NCBI RefSeq assembly: GCF_043876835.1 | Contig: NZ_JBAWJZ010000006.1 | Span: 186,001 to 250,000, forward strand | Direction of reading: 5' to 3' | DNA: 64,000 nt | From: Yeosuana sp043876835 | GTDB taxonomy: Bacteria > Bacteroidota > Bacteroidia > Flavobacteriales > Flavobacteriaceae | Shown here: in pieces, positions 8,611 through 16,530 of the stretch | Layout: every line of letters starts with the position of its first letter | How positions within the stretch are numbered: the stretch's first letter is position 1 | Program-made: the position numbers and the translations under genes | The notes under the pieces: model-generated | The model's database searches: none | Told to the model about the DNA's origin: nothing | The model's input: only the letters and a program-made list of their open reading frames with translations

Positions 8611-9719
8611 ATAGGAAATTTAATAATAAATGTGGTACCAACATTTACCTTGCTTTCTAATTCTATTGTGCCATCAAAAGTTTCTATATGATTTTTTATA
8701 AGATACAGGCCTACACCTTCTGAATTTTCATTATAATGAAAGGTTCTATATAATTTAAAAACTTCCTTTCCGTATTTTTCCATATCAATCCCTAAACCAT
8801 TATCCTGAACTGTTATTATAATTTTATCTTTTTCAATAGTAGAATTAAATATGATATATGGGTCTCTTTGCTGATGTTTGTATTTTATTGCATTTGATAA
8901 TAAATTCTGAAAGACGCTTTCTAAATATGCTGGGTTAAAATCTATATAAATTGAAGGATCTACCTTATTTATAATTATTGCATTGGATTTATTTATTTCT
9001 ACTTCTAAAAGAATTAAAGAGTTATTAATGTATTCATATACATTTAAAGTTTGCACCTCGTTAGACTTATTATTCTGAATGGATACTATTTCATTTAAAT
9101 TATATATGGTTTTAGCTAAAGATTGTGAGACAGTTTTTAAATGGGTTATAAAATCTTCTTTTTCTTCATAAGATTCTGCCTCATCATAAAACTCTAATAA
9201 ATTTTCAAAATTTGCAGAGTGAGACTTTAAATTATGTGTAACAATATGAGCAAAATTTTCAAGTTTATTATTCTTTTTAATTATTAATTTTAGTGACTTA
9301 ATCTTTTCAAGTTCATTTTCTTTTTGTTGTGTAATGTCTAGATGAGTACCTATTATTCTTTTTGGTGTGCCTTGTTCATCTCTTTCAATTATTTTGCCTT
9401 TATCTAAAACCCATTTATAGGTGTTGTCCTTACATAATATTCGATGTTCATTTTCATAAAATGGAGTTAATCCATTTAGATGATCTTCAAAATCTTTAAA
9501 ATATTTTTGCTTGTCATCTGGATGCACCCTATCGTTCCAGTCGTTAGGATTAGTTCCAAATTCATCTGTGCTAAAACCTATTATTTTTTTTGATTCGTCA
9601 GAATAAAAAACCCGATTTAAATTAGCATCAAAATCCCAAATACCTATGTTTGAATTTTTTAGAGCAAATTGCCATTTTAATTTATCAAAATCAATAGGTT
9701 CTTTAATAGCATTGTTCAT
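8589..9719 (-). CDS. PAS domain sensor histidine kinase (soluble)
   Basis: A 376-residue kinase with no membrane segment or signal peptide, hence cytoplasmic. A PAS_3-type domain spans about residues 10-135 (GIWDFDANLNRVFYSDESKK...HLDITQQKE). A short coiled linker leads to a dimerisation helix with the phospho-acceptor His in ITHNLKSHSANFENLLEF-like context (HIVTHNLKSH). The ATPase domain shows the N box (NLLSNAIKY), DNGLGID and GVGLYLIKNHIE. No response regulator gene is adjacent, so its partner is unknown. The PAS ligand cannot be inferred. Confidence 0.88.
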   Translation of the reverse strand: MNNAIKEPIDFDKLKWQFALKNSNIGIWDFDANLNRVFYSDESKKIIGFSTDEFGTNPNDWNDRVHPDDKQKYFKDFEDHLNGLTPFYENEHRILCKDNTYKWVLDKGKIIERDEQGTPKRIIGTHLDITQQKENELEKIKSLKLIIKKNNKLENFAHIVTHNLKSHSANFENLLEFYDEAESYEEKEDFITHLKTVSQSLAKTIYNLNEIVSIQNNKSNEVQTLNVYEYINNSLILLEVEINKSNAIIINKVDPSIYIDFNPAYLESVFQNLLSNAIKYKHQQRDPYIIFNSTIEKDKIIITVQDNGLGIDMEKYGKEVFKLYRTFHYNENSEGVGLYLIKNHIETFDGTIELESKVNVGTTFIIKFPIKKNPVY

Positions 9720-9825
9720 TTAATTGAAGATTAGAGAGACTTATTACTTTAATTAGTAATGAAAATAATAATAAGTAAATATAATAAATAATCGATAAAA
9801 TAAACAATAAATCAGATAAACACAT

Positions 9826-10722
9826 TTATTTTCTTGGATGATATTTTTCTACAATTTTTGAGAGGTGACCTTTATCTAAGTGTACATAAATTTCGGTGGT
9901 TGTAATACTTTCATGGCCAAGCATCATTTGAATAGATCTCAAATCAGCATTATTTTGTAGTAAATGTGTAGCGAATGAATGCCGGAAAGTATGTGGTGAT
10001 ATGCTTTTTTTTAAACCAATTTTATCTGCTAACTGTTTAATGATAGTAAAAATCATGGCTCTTGTTAGTTGTTTTCCACGTCTGTTTAAAAAAAGGATAT
10101 CTTCAAAATTGGGTTGAATTTTTATATGGGTCCTTATTTCCTTTACATAAATATGGATATACTTTTGGGTGGTTTTTAAAATAGGAACGAATCTTTGTTT
10201 ATCACCTTTTCCAGTTACTTTAATAAAACCTTCATCGAAAAACAAATCTGATAATTTTAAGTTTGTTAACTCGCTAACGCGTAGGCCACAACCGTATAAA
10301 GTTTCTAATATAGCTCGGTTTCTTTCTCCTTCAGGAGTACTTAAATCAATGGCATTTATTAAATTATCAATTTCAAATTCACTTAAGGTATCAGGCAGTT
10401 TTCTGCCTATTTTGGGTGATTCAATCAATTCAAGAGGGTTGGATTCCCGATAGTCTTCAAAAACTAAAAAACTAAAAAAACTACGTAACCCAGAGATGAT
10501 TCTTGATTGCGTTCTTTCATTAACAACTTTTGCTATTTCATAAATAAATTGCTGAATGGCTTCTGGAGTTATGTTTAATGGGGAAACACTTATGTTATTA
10601 GTTTCCAGATAATCAATAAGTTTTTTAACATCAAGAGCATAATTATCAATGGAGTTTTTTGATAAACCTCTTTCGATTTTTAGGTATAATTGATAATCTT
10701 TAAGTGCGTTTTGCCATTTCAT
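9826..10722 (-). CDS. xerD: Tyrosine recombinase XerD
   Basis: A 298-residue tyrosine recombinase from ATG at 10722, giving the usual XerD N-terminus (MKWQNALKDYQLYLKIERGL); an in-frame start 33 bases upstream at 10755 would run into the terminator of the neighbouring gene. The N-terminal SAM-like domain covers residues 1-85. The catalytic domain has the Arg in CGLRVSELTNL, HTFRHSFATHLL, the His in MLGHESITTT and the nucleophile Tyr in EIYVHL. XerD with XerC resolves chromosome dimers at dif. The conserved sequence and lack of phage neighbours support the housekeeping role. Confidence 0.88.
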   Translation of the reverse strand: MKWQNALKDYQLYLKIERGLSKNSIDNYALDVKKLIDYLETNNISVSPLNITPEAIQQFIYEIAKVVNERTQSRIISGLRSFFSFLVFEDYRESNPLELIESPKIGRKLPDTLSEFEIDNLINAIDLSTPEGERNRAILETLYGCGLRVSELTNLKLSDLFFDEGFIKVTGKGDKQRFVPILKTTQKYIHIYVKEIRTHIKIQPNFEDILFLNRRGKQLTRAMIFTIIKQLADKIGLKKSISPHTFRHSFATHLLQNNADLRSIQMMLGHESITTTEIYVHLDKGHLSKIVEKYHPRK

Positions 10723-10739
10723 ATCAGTAAAAATAAGCA

Positions 10740-10770
10740 TAAAAAAAACCACCAATTGGTGGTTTTAAAT
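10740..10770 (-). terminator. Terminator downstream of the TM2 gene
   Basis: The 18-base palindrome AACCACCAATTGGTGGTT at 10747-10764 is followed on the minus strand by eight T residues. It separates the TM2 gene from xerD. Confidence 0.75.
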
Positions 10771-10788
10771 TTTTTTAAGGCTTAATTC

Positions 10789-11124
10789 TTAAAAATTACC
10801 TTGTATCATATTAACTAAATCTATTACCCACCAAACACCAAGTCCTCCTAATGTAAGTATGAAAATGATATTATATAGAGTAGGCTTGTGATAATACCAT
10901 CTGTGTCCAGCTGCCCAACCTAAAAAGAACCAGAGTATAATTCCTACTGTTAAATCATTTCCAGGAGCAGAAGATGTGATTGGGGTATATTCGGTTTCAT
11001 TATTTCCAGTTGTAATTTCTGTATTGGCATTAGTATTTGAAGTTCTTTTTACTGGAAAGGAGGCGTAGCTGGTTGAGAATGTTAAAACCACTACTAATAA
11101 AGAAAGTAATAATTTAATTTTCAT
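10789..11124 (-). CDS. TM2 domain-containing membrane protein
   Basis: A 111-residue protein with a signal peptide (ends near SYASF), a Ser/Thr/Asn-rich linker and a C-terminal TM2 domain: a first helix (VGIILWFFLGWAAGHRWYY), a short turn, and a second helix (IIFILTLGGLGVWWVIDLV). The G-x-H-R-W-Y turn and the terminal D-L-V are the usual TM2 marks. The biochemical role of TM2 proteins is not established. The gene is divergent from the hypothetical secreted protein at 11174. Confidence 0.82.
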   Translation of the reverse strand: MKIKLLLSLLVVVLTFSTSYASFPVKRTSNTNANTEITTGNNETEYTPITSSAPGNDLTVGIILWFFLGWAAGHRWYYHKPTLYNIIFILTLGGLGVWWVIDLVNMIQGNF

Positions 11125-11173
11125 GTGTAATTGGATTAAATTTGTTCATTGCCAAATTACAAAAAATATCAGG

Positions 11174-12052
11174 ATGACAAAAAAATATATAGCCATTTCA
11201 ATTTTATTAATTAGCTGTTGCTTTAGTTTTTCACAGGAAAATTATGGGTTTATAGGAGTTATTGCCATAAACGATTCTATTTCAAATTCGTATAAAATTG
11301 AATTAACCCAAAAGAGTGGAGTAGTTAAGGGATTTTCTGTAACTGACCTAGGTGGAGAACATGAAACACGTTCAAATATTTTTGGAGAATATGATAAAGA
11401 TAAAAAAGAATTAAGCTTTAGGGAAACAGGCATTGTATATACAAAATCACCTGTGTCCCAGCAAGATTTTTGTTTTATTAATACTACCATAAAAGGATTT
11501 GTATTTGGAAAAACTAAAACCATTAAATCCAATTTTGTTGGATTATTTTCAGATAACACACAATGCATTAATGGAAAGCTTTTTATGAATTCAATTGAAA
11601 AAGTAGAAAACAGAATTGAAAAGGTTACTAAAAAGATTAATAATTCAAACAAGATACATGATAGTTTAAAGCAGAAAATAAATTTGACTAAAATGATGGA
11701 TTCTTTGAATATGAACATTTTAAGAAAAAATCAAACCTTAAGCGTGTTTTCAAAATCTGCTACTTTAAAATTGATTGTTTATGATGGCGGAAAATTAGAT
11801 GGAGACAAAATATCAATAACCTTAAATGATAAACCCTATTTGATGAATTATGAAGCTAAATCAGACAAAAAGATTTTGACTTTAAATTTAAATGGGCTTA
11901 AAACATCCATCAAAATTAAAGCACTTAACGAAGGTTCCATAGCTCCAAATACAATAGTGGTTGAACTTCAGGACGGTAACAATACTATTAAAGCATTATC
12001 TAATTTAAAAGCAGGAGAAACAACTCGAATAGATATTTTAAAAGAAAATTGA
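11174..12052 (+). CDS. Secreted protein of unknown function
   Basis: A 292-residue exported protein. ATG at 11174 follows an AGG and gives a clean signal peptide (MTKKYIAISILLISCCFSFSQ), so it is preferred over an upstream in-frame start at 11123. After the signal comes a beta-rich domain of about 130 residues, a Lys/Asn-rich helical stretch at about 150-190, and a C-terminal beta-rich domain (KLIVYDGGKLDGDKISITLN). The C-terminal part resembles secreted flavobacterial proteins that carry a short Ig-like or C2-like fold, but I do not recognise the family. No operon partner is evident. Confidence 0.75.
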   Translation: MTKKYIAISILLISCCFSFSQENYGFIGVIAINDSISNSYKIELTQKSGVVKGFSVTDLGGEHETRSNIFGEYDKDKKELSFRETGIVYTKSPVSQQDFCFINTTIKGFVFGKTKTIKSNFVGLFSDNTQCINGKLFMNSIEKVENRIEKVTKKINNSNKIHDSLKQKINLTKMMDSLNMNILRKNQTLSVFSKSATLKLIVYDGGKLDGDKISITLNDKPYLMNYEAKSDKKILTLNLNGLKTSIKIKALNEGSIAPNTIVVELQDGNNTIKALSNLKAGETTRIDILKEN

Positions 12053-12092
12053 ATAATTCTCATATAAATAATTAGATAAAAAATAATTGTTT

Positions 12093-12167
12093 GTCACCTC
12101 GAGCGCAGTCGAGAGGTTATCAAAGTTAATAAATTCATAATGAGGTCTCGACTGCGCTCGACCTGAC
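12093..12167. repeat. REP-like palindromic repeat, two GC-rich arms
   Basis: The left arm (12097-12118) carries TCGAGCGCAGTCGAGA and the right arm (12143-12165) carries its reverse complement TCTCGACTGCGCTCGA, separated by about 30 AT-rich bases. The arms are far richer in GC than the surroundings. Sequences with this same core are scattered between genes in many flavobacteria, by general recollection. Confidence 0.75.
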
Positions 12168-12296
12168 ATGGAAAAGTTAATTATGACAAATTGCGAACAT
12201 TCAAAAAAAATGATTTTTAAAACCAAACATTTGTCATTTTTATTTCGATTTTGACTACTTTTTGTTTTTTCTTTTAAATCAGGTTTAAAATTTTCT

Positions 12297-12326
12297 AAAA
12301 AAGGAAGCAATTTGCTTCCTTTTTTA
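12297..12326. terminator. Bidirectional terminator
   Basis: AGGAAGCAA and TTGCTTCCT (12302-12320) form a hairpin flanked by an A-run and a T-run. Confidence 0.75.
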
Positions 12327-12416
12327 CATTTTATAAAACATACTATTTGATGGTTGTAATAATTCTTGATAGTAAATGCGTATTATTAAAATTATGAAAT
12401 TAATAGCGAATTCAAA

Positions 12417-12424
12417 TATATTTG
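12417..12424 (+). promoter_or_regulatory. -7 promoter element for the beta-barrel gene at 12488
   Basis: TATATTTG matches the Bacteroidota -7 consensus TAnnTTTG. No clear -33 TTG was seen at the usual distance. The start codon is 64 bases downstream. Confidence 0.45.
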
Positions 12425-12487
12425 TGGATATCAAAAAAATATTGTTAATTTATTAATAATTTAATTGACTAACTAAACCTTAAAATT

Positions 12488-12988
12488 ATGAAAAAATTAT
12501 TACTTATTGCCATTGCAGTCTTTGGGTTATCAAGTGTAAATGCTCAAAGTAATTTTAATGCTGGAATTAATCTAGGACTTCCTGTAGGTGATGCAGGAGA
12601 TGGATGGACCTTTAATGTGACGTTGGATCTTAGTTATCTTTGGGAAGTATCTGAAGGCTTTGATGCTGGTTTAGCAACAGGGTATTCTCATTCTTTTGGA
12701 GATTCCATTGACTTGGGGGAATTTGGTACTTTTGATGTAGATGATGTTGGATTTTTACCAATAGCTGCGGCTGGACGATTTAATGTATCCGATAAATTTA
12801 TTCTTGGTGCTGATTTAGGTTATGCTATAGGTGTTAGTCCGAGTGATATGGAGAGTGGGTTTTATTATGCACCAAGAATTCAGTATGGTGTGAGTGAATC
12901 CATAGATATTGTTTTGGCTTATAGAGGTGTGAGTCTTGATGGAGGTTCTTTTGACGTATTAACACTAGGTGTAGAATTTGGATTATAA
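12488..12988 (+). CDS. Outer membrane beta-barrel protein (small OmpW/OmpA-like barrel)
   Basis: A 166-residue exported protein. A signal peptide (MKKLLLIAIAVFGLSSVNAQ) precedes alternating amphipathic strands and a C-terminus in LTLGVEFGL. The size fits an eight-stranded barrel. Aspartates and glycines are frequent between strands. It is the first of three adjacent genes (12488, 13137, 13862) whose signal peptides are close variants of each other, so they are probably paralogues, each with its own promoter and terminator. Function is unknown; transport or adhesion are both possible. Confidence 0.82.
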   Translation: MKKLLLIAIAVFGLSSVNAQSNFNAGINLGLPVGDAGDGWTFNVTLDLSYLWEVSEGFDAGLATGYSHSFGDSIDLGEFGTFDVDDVGFLPIAAAGRFNVSDKFILGADLGYAIGVSPSDMESGFYYAPRIQYGVSESIDIVLAYRGVSLDGGSFDVLTLGVEFGL

Positions 12989-13008
12989 TTTTTAATTTAT
13001 ATTATTAA

Positions 13009-13036
13009 AAGGGAAGACTAAGCTTCCCTTTTTTTT
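13009..13036 (+). terminator. Terminator after the 12488 gene
   Basis: AAGGGAAG (13009-13016) pairs with CTTCCCTT (13023-13030), followed by a T-run. Confidence 0.8.
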
Positions 13037-13070
13037 GTTAAATTCATTTAACGTTTTTGTAAAAAAAAAC

Positions 13071-13101
13071 TTGTTTTATCAGAATTCTCGTATTATGTTT
13101 G
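13071..13101 (+). promoter_or_regulatory. Promoter for the 13137 beta-barrel gene
   Basis: TTG at 13071-13073, 20 bases, then TATGTTTG at 13094-13101: a full match to the Bacteroidota consensus. It indicates the gene downstream is still transcribed although it lacks a normal start codon. Confidence 0.68.
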
Positions 13102-13136
13102 ACTAATAATTAATTGTCAATTAAACCAAATTTATT

Positions 13137-13685
13137 ATAAAAAAAACATTTTTATTAGCTGCATTTGCAGTATTAGGATTATCTCAAGTAAATGCTCAAG
13201 AAGCATCAAATGGAGGACAGACTTCTAAAGGAAAATGGTTAATCGAAGCCAACACAGGTTTTACCGCTGGCGGAGAAGTTGGCTATGTTCAGCATACTGC
13301 TAATACAGGTTTTGGTCTGTATTCAATTGATGGAGAGACTGCTTGGTCCATTGGTACTGAAGGAGGTTATTTTGTAATGGATGACTTAGCCATTAAAGCT
13401 GGTTTGGGTTATTCAGATTTAGATTATACAACGGTCTTTTCTTATAAAGTAGGGGCTAAGTATTATGTGATAAGCAAAATACCTGTTCAAGTTGATTTGA
13501 ACGGTGCAAGTATTAAAGATTCCAGCGAAAACCCGTTATGGTTAGGATTGCAAGGGGGTTATGCTATCTTTTTGGGTAATAACGTTAGTATTGAACCTGG
13601 ATTACGTTATAGCTTATCTTTAAATCAAGATTTTTACGATAAAGGAATTTTTGAAGCACGTATTGGTTTTGCATTACATTTCTAA
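13137..13685 (+). CDS. Outer membrane beta-barrel protein with non-canonical ATA (or ATT) start
   Basis: The frame from 13137 encodes a complete signal peptide (KKTFLLAAFAVLGLSQVNAQ) and a barrel-like body ending in IGFALHF, about 182 residues. The codon where ATG is expected reads ATA (13137-13139), preceded by ATT (13134-13136). An in-frame stop lies at 13122, and no ATG, GTG or TTG lies between that stop and the signal peptide. The first in-frame ATG is at 13377, 80 codons in; starting there would remove the signal peptide and several strands. A promoter upstream and a terminator downstream are intact. It could be a gene with a rare start, a recently silenced gene, or a sequencing error of one base. 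Confidence 0.7.
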   Translation: MKKTFLLAAFAVLGLSQVNAQEASNGGQTSKGKWLIEANTGFTAGGEVGYVQHTANTGFGLYSIDGETAWSIGTEGGYFVMDDLAIKAGLGYSDLDYTTVFSYKVGAKYYVISKIPVQVDLNGASIKDSSENPLWLGLQGGYAIFLGNNVSIEPGLRYSLSLNQDFYDKGIFEARIGFALHF

Positions 13686-13707
13686 AAAAAGAAACAAAAT
13701 GATTTTT

Positions 13708-13740
13708 AAAAACCGAAGTTTTAGCTTCGGTTTTTTTATG
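13708..13740 (+). terminator. Terminator, copy 1 of an identical pair
   Basis: AAACCGAAG (13710-13718) pairs with CTTCGGTTT (13725-13733), then a T-run. The 33 bases 13708-13740 are identical to 14484-14516. Confidence 0.82.
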
Positions 13741-13795
13741 GTCATAATTTCATAATAAAAGTAGGAATATACTTAATTATGTATAAGATTTTTCT

Positions 13796-13803
13796 TATTT
13801 TTG
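13796..13803 (+). promoter_or_regulatory. -7 promoter element for the beta-barrel gene at 13862
   Basis: TATTTTTG matches TAnnTTTG, 58 bases upstream of the start codon. No convincing -33 element was seen. Confidence 0.4.
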
Positions 13804-13861
13804 TGTATCACTACAATAGTAATGTTAGTGAATTTAAAAATCAATTAAACTAAACTTTTTT

Positions 13862-14461
13862 ATGAAAAAATTATTATTGGCTGCGTTTACAGCATTTGGA
13901 TTATCATTAACAAATGCACAATCTAATTCTGGGGAATTTACATTGGCACCTCAAATAGGGGTTAATTTTTCTACTTACACAGCATCAGATGTAAGTTATG
14001 ATGCAAGAACCTCTTTTTCTGGCGGTGTTATAGGTGAATATTATTTAAGTGACCGTTGGAGTTTACGTTCAGGTTTACTATATGACTCAATGGGTGCTAA
14101 AGACAGTTATGATAATGTTGATAAATTAAATTATCTAACTATTCCTTTAAATGCAAACTGGCATTTTGGTAGTAATAGAAATTGGTATTTGAATTTTGGA
14201 CCAGCAATAGCTATCATATTAAGTGCAAAAAGCGATCTTTCTGGAGGTTCAACCATTGATGTTAAAGATTATATTTCAGCTACTGATATAGGTATAGCTT
14301 TAGGTATTGGGTATAAGTTTGATATTAATGATAGTTTTCAACTTTGTATAGACTATCAAGGATATGGTGGAATCATCAATATTGATAATAGTAATAACTT
14401 ACCATACGATATTAGAAACTCAAGAAGCTCATTCAATATAGGTGGAGTTTTTAAGTTGTAA
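13862..14461 (+). CDS. Outer membrane beta-barrel protein (PorT-like family)
   Basis: A 199-residue exported protein with signal peptide (MKKLLLAAFTAFGLSLTNAQ) and a barrel with features of the OMP_b-brl_2/PorT-like group: PQIGVNFSTY near the N-terminus, SGGVIGEYYLSDRWSLRSGL, then LTIPLNANWHFG, and a C-terminal strand ending FNIGGVFKL. Its signal peptide is nearly the same as that of the 13137 gene and it shares the same 33-base terminator, pointing to duplication. No function can be assigned. Confidence 0.82.
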   Translation: MKKLLLAAFTAFGLSLTNAQSNSGEFTLAPQIGVNFSTYTASDVSYDARTSFSGGVIGEYYLSDRWSLRSGLLYDSMGAKDSYDNVDKLNYLTIPLNANWHFGSNRNWYLNFGPAIAIILSAKSDLSGGSTIDVKDYISATDIGIALGIGYKFDINDSFQLCIDYQGYGGIINIDNSNNLPYDIRNSRSSFNIGGVFKL

Positions 14462-14483
14462 AACATAAATTGAAAAAGCATAA

Positions 14484-14516
14484 AAAAACCGAAGTTTTAG
14501 CTTCGGTTTTTTTATG
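14484..14516 (+). terminator. Terminator, copy 2 of an identical pair
   Basis: The stem AAACCGAAG/CTTCGGTTT with a T-run is identical over 33 bases to 13708-13740. Confidence 0.82.
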
Positions 14517-14538
14517 CTTTTTTTAATACTTTTACGGT

Positions 14539-14955
14539 ATGAAAAAATTAATCATCATTAACGGACCAAATTTAAATTTATTAGGTAAGCGTGAACCTGA
14601 CATTTATGGCAGTCTTACTTTTACTGAATTTTTAAATAAAATTAAACCTAAATATCCCAATGTTCAATTAGATTATTATCAATCAAACATTGAAGGTGAA
14701 CTAATTGATAAACTACAAGAAGTTGGGTTTAGTTATGATGGAATTATTTTAAATGCTGCAGCATATACACATACATCAATAGGAATAGGGGATGCTATAA
14801 AGGCTATAGAGACCCCGGTTATTGAAGTCCATATTTCAAACACTTTCAGTAGGGAAGAGTTTAGACACCAATCTTATATTTCCCCAAATGCAAAAGGGGT
14901 TATTCTTGGTTTTGGATTACAAAGTTATGAGTTAGCTATTCAGAGTTTTTTATAA
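14539..14955 (+). CDS. aroQ: 3-dehydroquinate dehydratase, type II
   Basis: A 138-residue type II dehydroquinase, normal length. It shows the opening INGPNLNLLGKREPDIYG with the catalytic Tyr, the substrate-binding NAAAYTHTS and the catalytic His in EVHISN, then SREEFRHQS and GVILGFGLQSY. It converts 3-dehydroquinate to 3-dehydroshikimate in the shikimate pathway in the cytoplasm. The gene stands alone: a terminator lies upstream and a bidirectional terminator separates it from the convergent lpdA. In many flavobacteria aroQ lies near xerD, as here (about 4 kb). Confidence 0.95.
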   Translation: MKKLIIINGPNLNLLGKREPDIYGSLTFTEFLNKIKPKYPNVQLDYYQSNIEGELIDKLQEVGFSYDGIILNAAAYTHTSIGIGDAIKAIETPVIEVHISNTFSREEFRHQSYISPNAKGVILGFGLQSYELAIQSFL

Positions 14956-14977
14956 AAAAGATATACATATTACAAAT

Positions 14978-15016
14978 AAAAAAGACGATTCATTTTTTTG
15001 AACCGTCTTTTTTTTA
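14978..15016. terminator. Bidirectional terminator between aroQ and lpdA
   Basis: AAGACG and CGTCTT, extended inward by TTCA/TGAA around a T-rich loop, flanked by an A-run and a long T-run. Confidence 0.78.
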
Positions 15017-15037
15017 TTTTATAGAATATACTATTTT

Positions 15038-16414
15038 TTATAAATGTATCACTTCTCCATAAGCATCAGCTACAGCTTCCATTACAGCTTCACTCATTGT
15101 TGGATGTGGGTGTACTGTTTTTAAAACTTCATGACCAGTAGTTTCAAGTTTTCTACCTAAAACTGCTTCAGCAATCATATCGGTAACACCTGCACCAATC
15201 ATATGGCAACCTAACCATTCACCATATTTAGCATCAAAAATAACTTTCACAAAGCCATCTTTATTTCCGCCAGCACTAGCTTTTCCAGACGCTGAAAATG
15301 GGAATTTTCCAATTTTTACTTCAATACCTTTGTCTTTAGCTTGTTTTTCTGTTAAACCTACGCTTGCAATTTCTGGAGAACAGTAAGTGCAACCAGGAAT
15401 ATTCCCATAATCTAAAGCTTCAACATGATGTCCGGCAATTTTTTCAACACATAAAATACCTTCAGCAGAAGCTACGTGAGCTAATGCTTGACCTGGAGTT
15501 ACATCTCCTATAGCATAATAACCAGGAATGTTGGTTTCGTAGAATTTGTTGACTAATATTTTGTCTCTATCAACAGCAATACCAACATCTTCTAAACCAA
15601 TATTTTCGATATTTGTTTTAATTCCAACGGCGCTTAAAATAATATCGGCTTCAAGAACTTCTTCACCTTTACTTGTTTTTACAGTTGCTTTTACACCAGC
15701 TCCTGATGTGTCAACTTTAGTAACTTCTGAAGATGTCATGATTTTAATACCTATCTTTTTGAAAGAACGTTCTAATTGTTTAGAAACATCTTCATCTTCA
15801 ACTGGAACCACATTTGGTAAAAATTCCACTATTGTAACATCAGTTCCCATAGAGTTATAAAAATAGGCGAACTCTACACCAATAGCTCCTGAACCTACTA
15901 CAATCATTTTCTTAGGTTGCTCTGGTAGTGTCATGGCTTCTCTGTATCCAATCACTTTTTTACCATCTTGAGGTAAATTTGGTAATTGTCTAGATCTTGC
16001 ACCGGTGGCAACTATTATGTGATCTGCACTATATTCAGTTCCATTAACATCAATCTTTTTACCAGGTTTTAGTTTTCCAAATCCTTCAATAACATCAATT
16101 TTGTTCTTTTTCATTAAAAACTGAACGCCTTTACTCATGCCATCTGCAACACCACGACTACGTTTTACTACGGCTTCAAAGTCTTTATCATAATCTTTAA
16201 CAGATAAGCCATAATCGCCAGCATGTTTCAAATATTCAAAAACTTGAGCAGATTTTAATAATGCTTTTGTTGGAATACAACCCCAATTTAAACAAACTCC
16301 ACCAAGATTTTCTTTTTCAACAATTGCTGTTTTAAAACCTAATTGCGATGCTCTAATAGCCGTTACATAACCACCAGGACCACTTCCAAGAACAATAATA
16401 TCGTATTTACTCAT
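15038..16414 (-). CDS. lpdA: Dihydrolipoyl dehydrogenase (E3)
   Basis: A 458-residue FAD-dependent disulfide oxidoreductase. The FAD motif GSGPGGYVTAIRA is at residues 9-21, the redox-active disulfide is CLNWGC (CX4C), the NAD motif is GSGAIGVEFAYFY, and the second FAD motif is YAIGDVTPG. The C-terminal HPHPTMSEAVMEA supplies the catalytic His-Glu pair. It reoxidises the lipoyl groups of pyruvate, 2-oxoglutarate or branched-chain dehydrogenases and the glycine cleavage system. No E1/E2 genes are adjacent, so it probably serves several complexes. It is divergent from the NDH-2-like gene. Confidence 0.95.
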   Translation of the reverse strand: MSKYDIIVLGSGPGGYVTAIRASQLGFKTAIVEKENLGGVCLNWGCIPTKALLKSAQVFEYLKHAGDYGLSVKDYDKDFEAVVKRSRGVADGMSKGVQFLMKKNKIDVIEGFGKLKPGKKIDVNGTEYSADHIIVATGARSRQLPNLPQDGKKVIGYREAMTLPEQPKKMIVVGSGAIGVEFAYFYNSMGTDVTIVEFLPNVVPVEDEDVSKQLERSFKKIGIKIMTSSEVTKVDTSGAGVKATVKTSKGEEVLEADIILSAVGIKTNIENIGLEDVGIAVDRDKILVNKFYETNIPGYYAIGDVTPGQALAHVASAEGILCVEKIAGHHVEALDYGNIPGCTYCSPEIASVGLTEKQAKDKGIEVKIGKFPFSASGKASAGGNKDGFVKVIFDAKYGEWLGCHMIGAGVTDMIAEAVLGRKLETTGHEVLKTVHPHPTMSEAVMEAVADAYGEVIHL

Positions 16415-16462
16415 GAGAATTATTTAATCATTAAATCAAGGCACGAATTTACGAAACCTAAT

Positions 16463-16494
16463 TTGAATAAAGAATTTAGAGCCTTATAAATTTG
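16463..16494 (+). promoter_or_regulatory. Promoter for the NDH-2-like gene
   Basis: TTG (16463-16465) and TAAATTTG (16487-16494) separated by 21 bases fit the Bacteroidota promoter consensus. Confidence 0.55.
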
Positions 16495-16530
16495 AATCTT
16501 TTGTTACCTTTACCATGCAAGAATTAGAAT

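Larger units (their letters stand above)
12053..12487. other. Non-coding stretch with palindromic repeat, terminator and promoter
   Basis: This 435-base gap has no convincing gene. It holds the palindromic repeat at 12093-12167, a terminator at 12297-12326 and a -7 element at 12417-12424, which are listed separately. A minus-strand frame across it is low-complexity and lacks any motif. Confidence 0.6.

Noticed and set aside
11242..11718. Minus-strand frame of 158 codons inside the secreted protein gene
   Set aside because: The plus strand has a signal peptide and a sound start; the antisense frame is a shadow.
12038..12310. Minus-strand frame of 90 codons
   Set aside because: It runs across a palindromic repeat and low-complexity DNA, and has no motif or good start.
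13377..13685. Start of the second barrel gene at the first in-frame ATG
   Set aside because: It would cut off a perfect signal peptide and the first strands, so the frame must begin upstream.
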